DNA of 64,000 bases from Artocarpus heterophyllus (GCA_025403435.1 JAJQZP010000255.1:186001-250000); one strand, 5' to 3'; numbered from the stretch's first letter, positions 49,185-61,865 are shown. Notes: generated by a model from the sequence alone, not told the origin. Numbers and translations: made by a program.

Positions 49185-52100
49185 CTAAGTGAGTAAATAC
49201 TGCAAATTTTGCATCCCCATAGCTTCCACATGCCTCTCGAAGACTCTCCCAGTAAGTGTCTTCGTGAATGGATCAGCTAAATTGTCCTCTGACGCGATCT
49301 TGCACACCGTGACATGCCCGCTCTCAACGAAGTCCTTTATCACATGATACTTCCGATCAATATGCTTACTCTTCTTGTGAAATCTTGGTTCCTTAGCATT
49401 AGCTACCGCCGCACTGTTATCACAGTACAGTGATACTGCTTTATCCATACCAGAAACTACCTCAAGATCCCCAAGGAACTTACGGAGCCACACTGCTTCT
49501 TTCGAAGCATCACTAGCCGCCACATACTCGGCCTCCATCGTTGAATCCGAAGTGCAATCTTGCTTCGCACTTCTCCAACTGATGGCACCGCCACCTAGAG
49601 TAAACACAAACCCCGAAGTCGATTTCCTAGAATCCAAACATGATTGAAAATCTGAATCAGTGTATCCTAGAGGAGTTAAATCCTCACCTGAATATACAAG
49701 CATATACCCTCAAGTCCTTCTCAGGTACTTGAAAATATGTTTTACCGCAACCCAATGGTTCGGTCCTGGATCTGCCTGAAATCGACTCACAATCCCGACC
49801 GCATAGCTAATATCCGGTCGAGTGCAAAGCATGGCATACATGAGACTACCCACTGCCGAAGCATAAGGCACCTTCTTCATGTATTCTCTTTCTTCATAAG
49901 ACTTTGGAGAGTCTTTCTTAGAAAGAGTAATTCCAGACCTAGATGGTTGCCCACCTTTCTTGGAATCCTGCATTGCAAACCTCCTAAGAATTTTATCTAT
50001 GTAGCCGGCCTGTGACAAAGCTATCATTTTGTTCTTCCTATCCTGAAAGATCTGGATACCGAGAACAAAATTAGCCTCACCTAAGTCCTTCATGTAAAAC
50101 TGCTTGGTCAACCATAATTTGACCGATGACAATGCCCCAACGTCATTGCCAATTAGCAGAATGTCATCTACATAGAGTAGTAGAAAAACCACCTTCTCAT
50201 TCTTAATGTGTTTGTAAACACATGGTTCATCCACATTTTGTGAGAACCCATAAGTCTTGATCACTTGATCAAATCTTATGTTCCAAGAACGAGAAGCCTG
50301 CTTAAGTCCATAAATAGACTTTAGTAGCTTACAACCCTTACCCTCTTGACCTGCGACCTTGAACCCGTCTGGTTGTTCCATATAAATGGATTCATCAAGA
50401 TAGCCATTCAAAAAAGCCGTCTTGACATCCATTTGCCAAATCTCATAGTCGAGAGCAGCAGCTATGGACAAGAGAATCCGGATGGACTTAAGCATGGCTA
50501 CAGGCGAAAAGGTTTCCTCATAATCGATTCCTTCCTTTTGCGTATAACCCTTAGCTACCAGTCTAGCCTTAAAGGTTTCGACCTTTCCATCCACTCCTCT
50601 TTTCCTCTTGTAGATCCACTTACACCCTATAGGTTTTACCCCTTCGGGAAGATCCACAAGCTCCCAGACCCGATTAGTCTCCATAGACTTCATCTCTATG
50701 TTCATGGCCTCTGTCCAGAGTCTTGAATCAACATCCTCCATAGCTTCTGCGTAAGTATAAGGATCCCTGTCATGTTCATCCGGTTCAGCCAAAAAGACTT
50801 CCCCATTGAACATATACCTCTCAGGTTGACGCCTGATCCTCCCACTACGCCGAAGCCCCTGAGGTTGTTGTTCAGGTTTGTTTGGTTTTTCTACACTGAT
50901 CGGAATGGTTTCATTCGAAACCTCCGGAGTTAACGGATCACCCCTTAACTCCTCAAGCACCACTTTGCTTCGAGGTTTAAAGTCGTTCATGTAACAATCC
51001 TCAAGGAAAGTTGCATTAGTTGATACCACGACTTTATTTTCCTTTAGGTTATAAAAATAACCCCCTTTAGTCCCTTTTGGATATCCTACAAACACGCAAA
51101 CTTCTAAATGTGCTTCCAACTTATTCGGATCCTTAAACAGGACATGAGCTGGACATCCCCATATGCGAATATGGTTTAAGGATGTCTTCCGTCTTGTCCA
51201 CAACTCGTGAGGAGTTTTAGGGACCGATTTTGAAGGCACATTGTTCAAAAGATAACATGCGGTTTGTAGTGCATATCCCCAAAAGGATAAAGGCAATGAT
51301 GAATAACTCATCATGGACCGAATCACGTCCAACAAAGTCTTATTCCTTCTCTCCACTACACCATTCTGCTGCAGAGTGCCCGGCGCAGTCAAATGGGATA
51401 AAATCTCATTCTCTAACAAGTGTCCCAAGAACTCTTCAAAAAGGTATTCCCCACCTCGATCCGATCGAAGTGCCTTTATGGGTTTACCCAATTGCTTTTC
51501 CACTTCAGCCCGAAACTCCCTGAACTTATCATAAGTTTTGCTTTTGTGGTGCATTAGGTACACATACCCATATCTTGAGTAATCGTCAATAAAAGTGACG
51601 AAGTACTCATACCCTCCTCGTGCCCGGATGTTCATCGGTCCGCAAACATCACTATGCACAAGTTCTAGAACCCCTTCGGCCCTATTGCCCTTAGACCCAT
51701 ATGGTCTTTTGGTCATTTTACCCTCCAAACAAGACTCACATTGAGGTATAGATTCCACCTTTAAGTGACTTAAAGGTCCATCCCTTACCAACCTTTGAAT
51801 CCTATTCAGGTTAATATGGCCAAGGCGCAAATGCCAAAGATAAGTCTTATTAGAGTGAGAAGTTTTAAGTCTTTTTGAGTCATTATCATTTATCTCAGCA
51901 TTAAGCAATAGGTCCATCTTAGGTTTGATAAAATATAGATTGTTTTGCATCCATCCAGAACAGATAAAAGATTTGTTTTTACGAATCACCACTTTTTCAT
52001 TAAAAGATACCACGTAGGAGTCTTTAAATAAAGAAGATACAGAAATTAAATTCCTTTTAAATTTAGGAACATAAAAACAATCTCGCAAAATTAAATTCCT

Positions 52101-53138
52101 ATAATTATCAAAGTAAAGATGGACATCTCCCACTGCTTCCGCTGAGACCAAGGATCCATCGCCCATCCGAAGCGTTAAGTCTTCATGAAGTAGACTTCTC
52201 GTTTCTTTGAATCCCTACAGAGAAACACAAACATGATTAGTTGCACCGGAATCTATGACCCAGATGTCACTGGATTCCTCAACCAAACAAGTTTCTAAAT
52301 ATAGAAGATCACACCTACCTCCCTTGGAAAGGAAGTCCTTGCAATGCTTCTTTATATGCCCGACCTTACCACAGAAGAAGCATTTAAGCTTCTTTGGGTT
52401 CTTCTTCTTCTTCTTCTTGCTCTTGATTGCAGGAAGAACAGAAGACTTGCCACTCTTGGCCCGTTGCTTCTTTCCATTCCCAGAGTTAGGATTGGAACCA
52501 GAAGCAGCTACCATATTGGCCTCTCCACCAGCAGGAGACTCCCTGATCAGCAGTTCAAACTCCTGTAACTGTTTCATCAGTTTTGTCAAGGTCATATCCC
52601 GTCTATTGCTTAGATTAAAAGTAGCTCTAAACGAAATAAATTCCTTAGACAGAGTCTCAAAGACCATAGTCATCTGAGTTTCAGCATCGATGTCGGCTCC
52701 ATTGGTTTGAGCCTCAACGAGGTAACCCATGACCAACATCATATGCTCCTTTACAGATGTCCCCGGTCTCTGTCTACAGTTTAAGAGTTTTCGAAGCACC
52801 CCTTGCCGCTTTGTTATGGCCTGGCCTCCAAACATGTCCTCAAGATTATCCAAGATCTGCTTCGCAGTCTCATAATCCTGATGTTGAGCCTGCAGCACGT
52901 TGTTCATGCTAGCCATAACATAGCAGCGGGCCTGATCATTAGCATCTTTCCAGTGGTCGTACGCTTGGAATTGCTCATTACTTGAGTCTCCCGTAGGCTC
53001 GGGAGGACAAGGAGTTGTCAGTACATATTTCAGTTTCTCAAAGGAAAGGACGATGTCCAGGTTCCGTTTTCAATCGTTATAGTTCTCACCGGTTAATTGG
53101 TTTTTGTCAAGTATCGATGATAAAGCGTTTTTAGACAT
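49185..53138 (-). pseudogene. C2 gag-pol polyprotein with three premature stops
   Basis: One frame of 1318 codons from MSKNALSSILDKNQLTGENY (53138) to LQYLLT (49185). Domains: Gag to about 52390 with knuckle CFFCGKVGHIKKHC (52341-52382); protease WVIDSGATNHVC near 52230-52265; integrase with [41 protein letters not shown] and SDRGGEY; reverse transcriptase with [11 protein letters not shown] and [11 protein letters not shown] near 50150-50180; RNase H with TMEAEYVAASDASKE. Three stops break it: TGA at 53070-53072 (tryptophan in the sister copy), TAG at 52215-52217 (glutamine) and TGA at 49710-49712 (arginine). All are G:C to A:T transitions. No frameshift was seen, so it is otherwise well preserved. 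Ty1/copia by domain order; I do not assign the lineage. Confidence 0.93.
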
Positions 53139-54750
53139 TTTCAATCTACAATAAAGAATCATATACCAAACATAAGCAAACATATATAATAATTTAGTAA
53201 GCTAACACAATCATGTAAAATCATACAAATGTGTTTATGTGTCAAAACCTTGAAAATATCACAACCTTACAACGATAATTCCCAACTCAGAATTCAACAA
53301 GCTCCTAGGGGAGTCATGCCAAATTCAATCAGGAACACGGATCCCCTCCTGATTAATATATGCCATCCAGGACCCATATGATCCAGCATATACTAATAAT
53401 CATTTCTTTTGCCATTAATTTTATTAGCAGAGCTCCTAGAGGAGGTTAATAATAAAATTAACGTGAGTGTATAACCACCGTTTTAATATTTTATCCATGA
53501 TTTATAATCACCATCTGGGGGTGTGCAACCATAAATCATACTAAAATACCTTATCCTTTCAGAGATCCAATCTGGTACATGATAGAAATCCCTTCCTAGG
53601 GGTTGGGACCACCATGTTCTTCCTATGGACCAACGATGGAGGCCTTAGGTTCTCTCTTCGAAAACCTTCTCCCACTCAATCTTTTGAAGTCAAGGTTTTA
53701 TTTTAAAATTATGCATGAACAATTTTAATATGAGCGGCACTGCCTATTCTATATGACATGTTATCAATATACATGGTAAATCATATTATAATGCAGACAA
53801 GCAAAGCTACAAGCATAATAATAATAACCGTAATATTATAGTTCCACCCTAGAGAATAGAAAAATAAGATTACAAGAGAATAATCGAGACATTTATCGAT
53901 TCTTCATCCTTGAATCCTCAAGCTGTATCCTTCTTCATGCAATATCCATCTTCAAGTCTCCAATCCCATATGAATCGAACACTTCATATTTCCGGTCAAA
54001 TCCAAATTTAATGTTTCTCAGAATCGTCCCAAAAATAAAATTAAAACTGCATCGAAAAATTGCACCTTTTCTGGACATTTGGTAGCTCTCGGTCGGCAGG
54101 CCGATCTAGGTGATCGGCCTACCGATCATGGTGGTTCGGCCTGCCGGCAGAGCACCAAAATTTCTACCCCACTGTCGGTTTGCCGGACCGTATGTCCGGC
54201 CTGCCGATTTGTGACCTTCGGCCTGCCGAACTATGAGGTCCGGCGTGCCGATCGAGCAGAAGAAACCTTAATCCAGAAAATACAATTTTAATGCAATTCA
54301 TCAATTTTATTTTCAACAATTCAAAAACATAAAATTAGAGACTCAGGAAATACCTGGAGGCGCCATCATCAATCTTTAAGATCCGACTTCTCGTTTCGTC
54401 TTCTCCGAATAATTATTTAATTACAAAATTCTTACAAATTAAAAATTAAATAACAATTCCTAGGCGGAGATGATAGTCCGCCATCTAATTACATGAAAAA
54501 CCTAGATACACATTCTAACCTCTAAGGAACCATAACCGGTATTAATTAATTAATAAATAATTAAACAACAATTTAATCAACCATAATTAATTAATAAACA
54601 TTCACCACATAATCCATGACAACATATATATTATATAGAAACCTAGAGTGCCATCTCTCTATAAAATTTAATTCAAGCATTGGAGAGATTAAGATCACAA
54701 AATTTATGCATATAACATGATCACAAACTTGCAAATTTATGTAAAACAAC
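53139..54750 (-). other. C2 long untranslated leader
   Basis: About 1.6 kb between primer-binding site and gag, long for a copia element, without ORF. It contains a 12-bp-stem inverted repeat at 53415-53461, further CCTAGRGG-type small hairpins near 53310 and 53595, and the TCGGCCTGCCGA cluster at 54090-54266. Confidence 0.8.
54090..54266. repeat. TCGGCMTGCCGA repeat cluster in the C2 leader
   Basis: About seven imperfect units in both orientations (TCGGCAGGCCGAT, ATCGGCCTACCGAT, TTCGGCCTGCCGG, TTCGGCCTGCCGAA, CCGGCGTGCCGAT and others) in otherwise AT-rich sequence. Confidence 0.85.
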
Positions 54751-54765
54751 TTGGCTCTGATACCA
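54751..54765 (-). other. C2 primer-binding site (initiator-methionine tRNA)
   Basis: The - strand reads TGGTATCAGAGCCAA, two bases from the LTR edge. Confidence 0.95.
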
Positions 54766-54767
54766 AT

Positions 54768-56781
54768 TGTTGGAAACAAAGTGCGCAGCGGAATTTTTAA
54801 AATTTTTCATCAGAGTATTTTTCAAAACACAAGTTTGACATGTTATATGTATAAATTAAACAGATCTTACTAACCTCAGTGTGCCAAAGAACCTCCACGA
54901 CATGTGTAGAGAAGTAATGTTCTAGAAGAGCCTCAACCAACCGGTCTTCTTTGCTATTCTCTATCGACAACCGGAGTGAGTGTGGGTTCACACGTACAGC
55001 TCTTCCACCGGTGACTCTCCTTTCAACCAATAGAGAGAACCCAAAGCTAGTGCTCGTGATTTGTGAACAAAAGCTCTCAGGGAGTTTTCAGATGCTCACT
55101 AGAAGAGTATCACTCTTAATCTCTCAAATTAATCTCTGAGTAAATCATTAGACTCACTCCCTTTTTATACCTATTGGTCCTAGGGTTAGTCCATATCAGA
55201 TTTGGTCTCAAAAAATCGAAACAGAATCAAGTTCGGATCAATATCTGATAAGATACGCATGAAAACGCGTAATCTTATGTGCTCTGATAGGCAGGCCGAA
55301 CAGGCCAGTTCGGCAGGCCGAACACGTCATCCGGCAGGCCGAACTGCCGAGAAAAAATCTTTGCGAATTTTTTATTTTCCACCCAAGATTCTAAAGGATA
55401 AAGTCTCAGTTTTGATTCAAATAGCCCAATAGAAAATATATCTGATCAAAACAAACTTTATCAAGATAATCTCTAAGAAAATAAATCAATTCACAATAAT
55501 TCTACAAGTTTATCTTGTTCTAATTGTCCAAAATTAAAACAACCGATAAACAGACAAGAATTATCCGAACGCAATAATTCAACAAGTTCATCTTGAACTA
55601 ATTTTCTTACAAAATTAATTCAACCAATAAACATACATGAATTATTTGATTCTTACAAATTTTAAACCAATCTGATAAATCCGACATAAGTCACCAATTA
55701 TTGGAAAAGCACGCCGTGTTGTTACAGGATTTTGTGAGCTAGCAAAGGGGACCAAAATGGACCTATAAAGTTCAAGCTCATGATAAGTATGAAACCCAAT
55801 ATCCCAGATATACATTTCACAATTATCAACTCCAACGCTACTCCACTAAAAGCTTGGAGCTGCACTCTCAAACTTTATAGAATTACGAAGCTCGTATAGC
55901 TAAGTCTCCATGACATATCATAGTGTATCGCATCCCCATATGATCATCCATAATCGGCTTAAGGACAAGTTCTGTCTTACCTTCCAGATTATTTTTATCT
56001 TACGTTCCATTGTCTCACCATTAGAAAACTTACCATCCAAAGATAGTATACCATTTAGTTACACCTATGTATCCAAATAGTTGAGCGCTCCAGTTTTCCA
56101 ATTACAGGACAACGCATATAAGAGGATATCATTACTCCTAAAGAGGAGCTATGGATTCCATATCTATGAATAACAAGTCTACGCTATCAAGAGTCATGCC
56201 TCCAACGTACCGGCATGCATGCCACTATAGAAATGTGGGAGTCACCCATTGGTACATCAAAAGACACAAGTCGAGACAACGGGCCCATTATTCATCTCAG
56301 GATTAAGATACAATACAAATGATTGTCTAAAGTGAATCGATTTGCCAAGACAGAATTATTAATCCAAATCAATTCACTTTATGTCCCAATCTAACACATC
56401 GTCAACTAAGACAACGCGCCAATGTTTCTATTCACGGAGTCCAACTCCGATAGCCAAGACAAACCATCTCTCAAAAGGGATATAGACAACATAACAATCT
56501 TTACATGAATAAAGCGCCCAACTTTATTCCCTCGATTACGGATCATATGTTTTAGACCGTCACCCTAAGAATTGTGTCTTCTGCATAATCATCCCATCAT
56601 ATGCCCAATTCTTATGGTTTAGACTGACAGTCTCAGACTACTCTTTGCTTATCATACATTCAACAAATATGAACGTAAAGAGGACAATATTTGGTATATA
56701 TAAATGAATAAATTCTTTATTGATAAAAATGTCTCCAAAAAGGTATTACATTTTTACTCCTTAGAGCATACATGTCTAACA
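54768..56781 (-). repeat. C2 right LTR (5' LTR in element sense)
   Basis: 2014 bp, TGTTGGAAAC to CATGTCTAACA. TATA box near 55165 on the - strand (TATAAAAAGGGAG). Three TCGGCAGGCCGA units at about 55285-55350. Confidence 0.95.
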
Positions 56782-58157
56782 CAAACATCACTATGCACAA
56801 GTTCTAGAACCCCTTCGGCCCTATTGCCCTTAGACTCATATGGTCTTTTGGTCATTTTTCCCTCCAAACAAGACTCACATTGAGGTATAGATTCCACCTT
56901 TAAGTGACTTAAAGGTCCATCCCTTACCAACCTTTGAATCCTATTCAGGTTAATATGGCCAAGGCGCAAATGCCAAAGATAAGTCTTATTAGAGTGAGAA
57001 GTTTTAAGTCTTTTTGAGTCATTATCATTTATCTCAGCATTAAGCAATAAGTCCATCTTAGGTTTGATAAAATATAGATTATTTTGCATCCATCCAGAAC
57101 AGATAAAAGATTTGTTTTTAGGAATCACCACTTTTTCATTAAAAGATACCACGTATGAGTCTTTAAATAAAGAAGATACAGAAATTAAATTCCTTTTAAA
57201 TTTAGGAACATAAAAACAATCTCGCAAAATTAAATTCCTATAATTATCAAAATAAAGATGGACATCTCCCATTGCTTCCGCTGAGACCAAGGATCCATCG
57301 CCCATCCGAAGCGTTAAGTCTTCACGTAGTAGACTTCTCGTTTCTTTGAATCCCTGCAGAGAAACACAAACATGATTAGTTGCACCAGAATCTATGACCC
57401 AGATGTCATTGGATTCCTCAACCAAACAAGTTTCTAAATATAGAAGATCACACCTACCTCCCTTTGAAAGGAAGTCCTTGTAGTGCTTCTTTGTATTCCC
57501 AGAGTTAGGGTTGGAACCAGAAGCAGCTACCACGTTGGCCTCACCCCCAACAGGAGACTCCCTGATCAGCAGTTCAAACTCTTGTAACTGTTTCATTAGT
57601 TCTGTCAAGGTCATATCCCGTCTATTGCTTAAATTAAAAGTAGCTCTAAATGGAATAAATTCCTTAGACAGAGTCTCGAAGACCATAGTCATCTGAGTTT
57701 CAGCATCGATGTCGGCTCCATTGGTTTGAGCCTCAGCGAGGTAACCCATGACCAACATCATGTGCTCCTTTACAGATGTCCCCGGTCTCTGTCCACAGTT
57801 TAAGAGTTTTCGAAGCGCCCCTTGCCGCTTTGTTATGGCCTGGCCTCCAAACATGTCCTCAAGATTATCCAAGATCTGCTTCGCAGTCTTATAATCCTAA
57901 TGTTGAGCCTGCAGCACGTTGTTCATGCTAGCCATAACATAGCAGCGGGCCTGATCATTAGCATCTTTCCAGTGGTCGTACGCTTGGAATTGCTCATTAC
58001 TTGAGTCTCCCGTAGGCTCGGGAGGACAAGGGGTTGTCAGTACATATTTCAGTTTCTCAAAGGATAGGACGATGTCCAGGTTTCATTTCCAATCGTTATA
58101 ATTCTCACCGGTTAATCGGTTTTTGTCAAGTATCGATGATAAAGCATTTTTAGACAT
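56782..58157 (-). pseudogene. C1 gag and start of pol, zinc knuckle deleted
   Basis: Starts at 58157 with the same MSKNA Gag start as C2. Gag, protease (WVIDSGATNHVC) and the integrase zinc domain ([22 protein letters not shown]) are present up to the point where the nested element begins. Stops: TGA at 58083-58085 (arginine codon) and TAG at 57897-57899 (glutamine). A 120-bp in-frame deletion near 57485-57500 removes the lysine-rich stretch and the whole CCHC knuckle seen in C2; GNTKKHYKDF replaces it. From 57872 the frame stays open. Confidence 0.9.
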
Positions 58158-59807
58158 TTTCAATCTACAATAAAGAATCATATACCAAACATAAGCAAAC
58201 ATATATAATAATTTAGTAAGATAACACAATCATGTAAAATCATACAAATGTGTTTATGTGTCAAAACCTTGAAAATATCACAACCTTACAATGATAATTC
58301 CCAACTCAGAATTCAACAAGCTCCTAGGGGAGTCATGCCAAATTCAATCAGCAACACGGATCCCCTCCTTATTAATATATGCCATCCAGGACCCGTATGA
58401 TCCAGCATATACTAATAATCGTTTCTTTGGCCATTAATTTTATTAACAGAGCTCCTAGAGGAGGTTAATAATAAAATTAATGTGAGTGTATAACTACCGT
58501 TTTAATATTTTATCCATAATTTATAATCACCACCTAGGGGTGTGCAACCATAAATCATACAAAAATACCTTATCCTTTTAGAGATCCAATCTGGTATATG
58601 ATAGAAATCCCTTCCTAGGGGTCGGGACCACCATGTTCTTCCTATGGACCAACGATGGAGGCCTTAGGTCCTCTCTTCAAAAACCTTCTCCCACTCAATC
58701 TTTTGAAGTCAAGGTTTTATTTTAAAATCGTGCATGAACAATTTTAATATGAGCGGCATTCCCTATTCTATATGACATGTTATCAATATACATGGTAAAT
58801 CATATTATAATGTAGACAAGCAAAGCAATCAAGCAAAGCTACAAGCAAAATAATAATAACCGTAATATTATGGTTTCACCCTAGAGAATAGAAAATTAAG
58901 ATTACAAGAGAATAATCGAGACATTTATCGATTCTTCATCCTTGAATCCTCAAGCTGTATCCTTCTTCTTGTAATATCCATCTTCAAGTCTTCAATCCCG
59001 TATGAATCGAATACTTCATATTTCCGGTCATATCCAAATTTAATGTTTCTCAGAATCGTCCCAAAAATAAAATTAAAACTGCACTGAAAAAATTGCACAT
59101 TTTCTGGACACTTGGCAGCTCTCGGTCGGCAGGCCGATCTGGGTGATCGGCCTGCCGATCATGAAGGTTCGGCCTGTCGAACTGAAAGTTCGGCCTACCG
59201 ACAGAGCACCAAAATTTCTGCCCCACTGTCATCCTACCGGACCACACGTCCGGCCTGCCGATCTGTGACCTTCGGCCTGCCGAACTGTGAGGTCCGGCAT
59301 GCCGACCTGGCAGAAAACCCTCATTCTAGAAAATACAATTTTAATGCAATTCATCAATTTTATTTTCAACAATTCAAAAACATAAAATTAGAGACTTAGG
59401 AAATACTTGGAGGCGCCATCATCAATCTTTAATATCCGACTTCTCGTTCCGTCTTCTCCAAATAATTATTTAATTACAAAATTCTTACAAATTTAAAAAA
59501 ATAAAATAACAATTCCTAGACGGAGATGATAGTCCACCATCTAATTATATGAAAAAACCTAGATACACATTCTAACCTCTAAGGAACCATAATCGGTATT
59601 AATTAATTAATAATTAATTAAACAATGATTTAATTAGCCATAATTAAATAATAAACATTCATCACATAATCCATGACAACATATATATTATATAGAAACC
59701 TAGAGTGCCATCTCTCTATAAAATTCAATTCAAGCATAGGAGAGATTAAGATCACAAAATTTATGCATATAACATGATCACAAACTTGCAAATTTATGTA
59801 AAACAAC
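58158..59807 (-). other. C1 long untranslated leader
   Basis: Parallel to 53139-54750, with the same inverted repeat near 58432-58480 and a TCGGCCTGCCGA cluster at 59124-59312 that has an extra unit compared with C2. No gene. Confidence 0.8.
59124..59312. repeat. TCGGCMTGCCGA repeat cluster in the C1 leader
   Basis: About eight imperfect units; one extra TTCGGCCTRYCGA unit near 59168-59200 relative to the C2 leader. Confidence 0.85.
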
Positions 59808-59822
59808 TTGGCTCTGATACCA
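59808..59822 (-). other. C1 primer-binding site (initiator-methionine tRNA)
   Basis: The - strand reads TGGTATCAGAGCCAA next to the LTR at 59825. Confidence 0.95.
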
Positions 59823-59824
59823 AT

Positions 59825-61865
59825 TGTTGGAAACAAATTGCACAGCGGAATTTTTTAAAAATTTTTCCATCAGAGTAATTTTTAAAACACAAGTTTGACA
59901 TGTTATATGTATAAATTAAACAGATCTTACTAACCTCAGTGTGCCGAAGAACCTCCGCAACCTGTGTAGAGAAGTAACGTTCCAGAAGAGCCTCAACCAA
60001 CTGGTCTTCTTTGCTATTCTCTATCCACAACTGGAGTAATTGTGGGCTCACACGTACAGCTCTTCCACCGGTGACTCTCCTTTCAACCAATAGAGAGAAC
60101 CCAAAGCTAGTGTTTGTGATTTGTGAACAAAAGCTCTCAGGGAGTTTTTTTTAGATGCTCACTAGAAGAGTATCACTCTTAATCTCTCAAATTGATCTAA
60201 GTAAATCATGAGACTCACTCCCTTTTAATAGCTATTGGTCCTGGGGTCAGTCCATATCAGATTAGGTCTCAAAAACTCGAAACAGAATCAAGTTCGGATC
60301 AATATCTGATAAGATCCGCGTGAAAATGCGTAATCTTATCTCCCGTTGATCGGCAGGCCGAACATTCTAATCGGCAGGCCGAACAGGCCAGTTCGGCAGG
60401 CCGACCACGTCATTCGGCAGGCCAAACTCCCGAGAAAAAATCTCCGTGAATCTTTTATTTTCCACCCGAGATTCTAAAGGATAAAGTCTTAATTTTGATT
60501 CAAATAACCCAATAGAGATGTTATCTGATCAAAACAAATTTTATCAAGATAATCTCTAAGAAAATAAATCAATTCACAATAATTCTACAAGTTTATCTTG
60601 TTCTAATTTGTCCAAAATTAAAACAACCGATAAACAGACAAGAATTATTTGATCGCAATAATTCAACAAGTTTATCTTGAACTAATTTCTAACAAAATTA
60701 ATTCAACCGATAAACAGACATGAATTATTTGATTTTTACAAATTTTAAACCAATCTGATAAATCCGACATAAGTCACCAATTATTGGAAAAGCACGCCGT
60801 GTCGTTACAGGACTTTGTGAGCTAGCAAAGGGGACCAAAATGGACCTATAAAGTTCAAGCTCATGATAATTATAAAACCCAAAATCCCAGATATACATTT
60901 TACAATTATCAACTCCAACGCTACTCCACTAAAAGCTTGGAGCTGCACTCTCGAACTTTATAGAATTACGAAGCTCGTGTAGCTAAGTCTCCATGACATA
61001 TCATAGTGTATCGCATCCCCATATGATCATCCATAATCGGCTTAAGGACAAGTTCTGTCTTACCTTCCCGATTATTTTTATCTTACGTTCCATTGTCTCA
61101 CCATTAGAAAACTTACCATCCAAAGATAGTATACCATTCGGTTACACCTATGTATCTAAATGGTTGAGTGCTCCAGTTTTTCAAATTACAGGACAACGCA
61201 TATAAGAGGATATCATTACTCCTTAAGAGGAGCTATGGATTCCATATCTATGAATAACAAGTCTACGCTATCAAGAGTCATGCCTCCAACGTACCGGTAT
61301 GCATACTACTATTGAGATGTAGGTGTCATCCTTTGGCACATCAAAAGATACAAGTCGAGACAACAGGCCCACTATTCATCTTAGGATTAAGATACAATAC
61401 AAATGACTGTCTAAAGTGAATCGATTTGCCAAGACAGAATTATTAATCCAAATCAATTCACTTTATGTCCCGATCCAACACGTCGTCACCTATGACAACG
61501 TGCCAATGTTTCTATTCACGGAGTCCAACTCCGATGGTCAAGACAAACCATCTCCCAAAAGGGATATAGACAACATAACAATCTTTACATGAATAAAGCG
61601 CCCAACTTTATTCCCTCGATTGTGGATCATATGTTTTAGACCGTCACCTTAAGAATCGTGTCTTTCGCATAATCAGTCCATCATATGCCCAATTCTTAAG
61701 GCTTAGACTGACAGTCTCATACTATTATTTTCTTATCATACATTCAACAAATATGAACGTAAAGAGGACAAGATTTGGTATATATAAATGAATAAATTCT
61801 TTATTGATAAAAATATCTCCAAAAACATATTACATTTTTACTCCTTAGGGTACATATGTCTAACA
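59825..61865 (-). repeat. C1 right LTR (5' LTR in element sense)
   Basis: 2041 bp. Differs from 44022-46041 by roughly 4% over the first 235 bases. Four TCGGCAGGCCGA units at about 60348-60428. The TATA box region reads TTTTAATAGC here instead of TTTTATAGC, which may weaken the promoter. Confidence 0.95.

Larger units (their letters stand above)
47924..56781 (-). mobile_element. Nested copia element C2, same family, left LTR truncated
   Basis: Left LTR fragment 47924-49170 (carrying the TRIM), internal region 49171-54767, and right LTR 54768-56781. Diagnostic variants shared by its two LTRs but not by the outer pair include GCCACTATAGAAATGTGGGAGTC and AATCATCCCATCATATG. It follows the same - orientation as C1. 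To its right the C1 sequence resumes with CAAAC, the presumed target duplication; the left copy was lost with the deletion. Confidence 0.88.
44022..61865 (-). mobile_element. Outer copia element C1, interrupted by a nested copy of itself
   Basis: LTRs 44022-46041 and 59825-61865 carry the GTTAG duplication and share diagnostic variants, for example eight T in GGAGTTTTTTTTAGATG and AATCAGTCCATCATATG. Internal parts are 46042-47923 (3' half of pol) and 56782-59824 (leader, gag, protease, start of integrase). About 590 bp of integrase are missing between them, and nested element C2 fills the gap. Orientation is - strand. Confidence 0.9.

Noticed and set aside
54751..54767. Possible tRNA gene from the CTCTGATACCA sequence
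   Set aside because: Only the 3' end of initiator-methionine tRNA is matched, placed at LTR edges. These are primer-binding sites.
44022..61865. Tandem LTR array made by unequal recombination
   Set aside because: The internal regions are complementary halves plus one full copy, not whole units, and LTR variants pair the outer two and the inner two.
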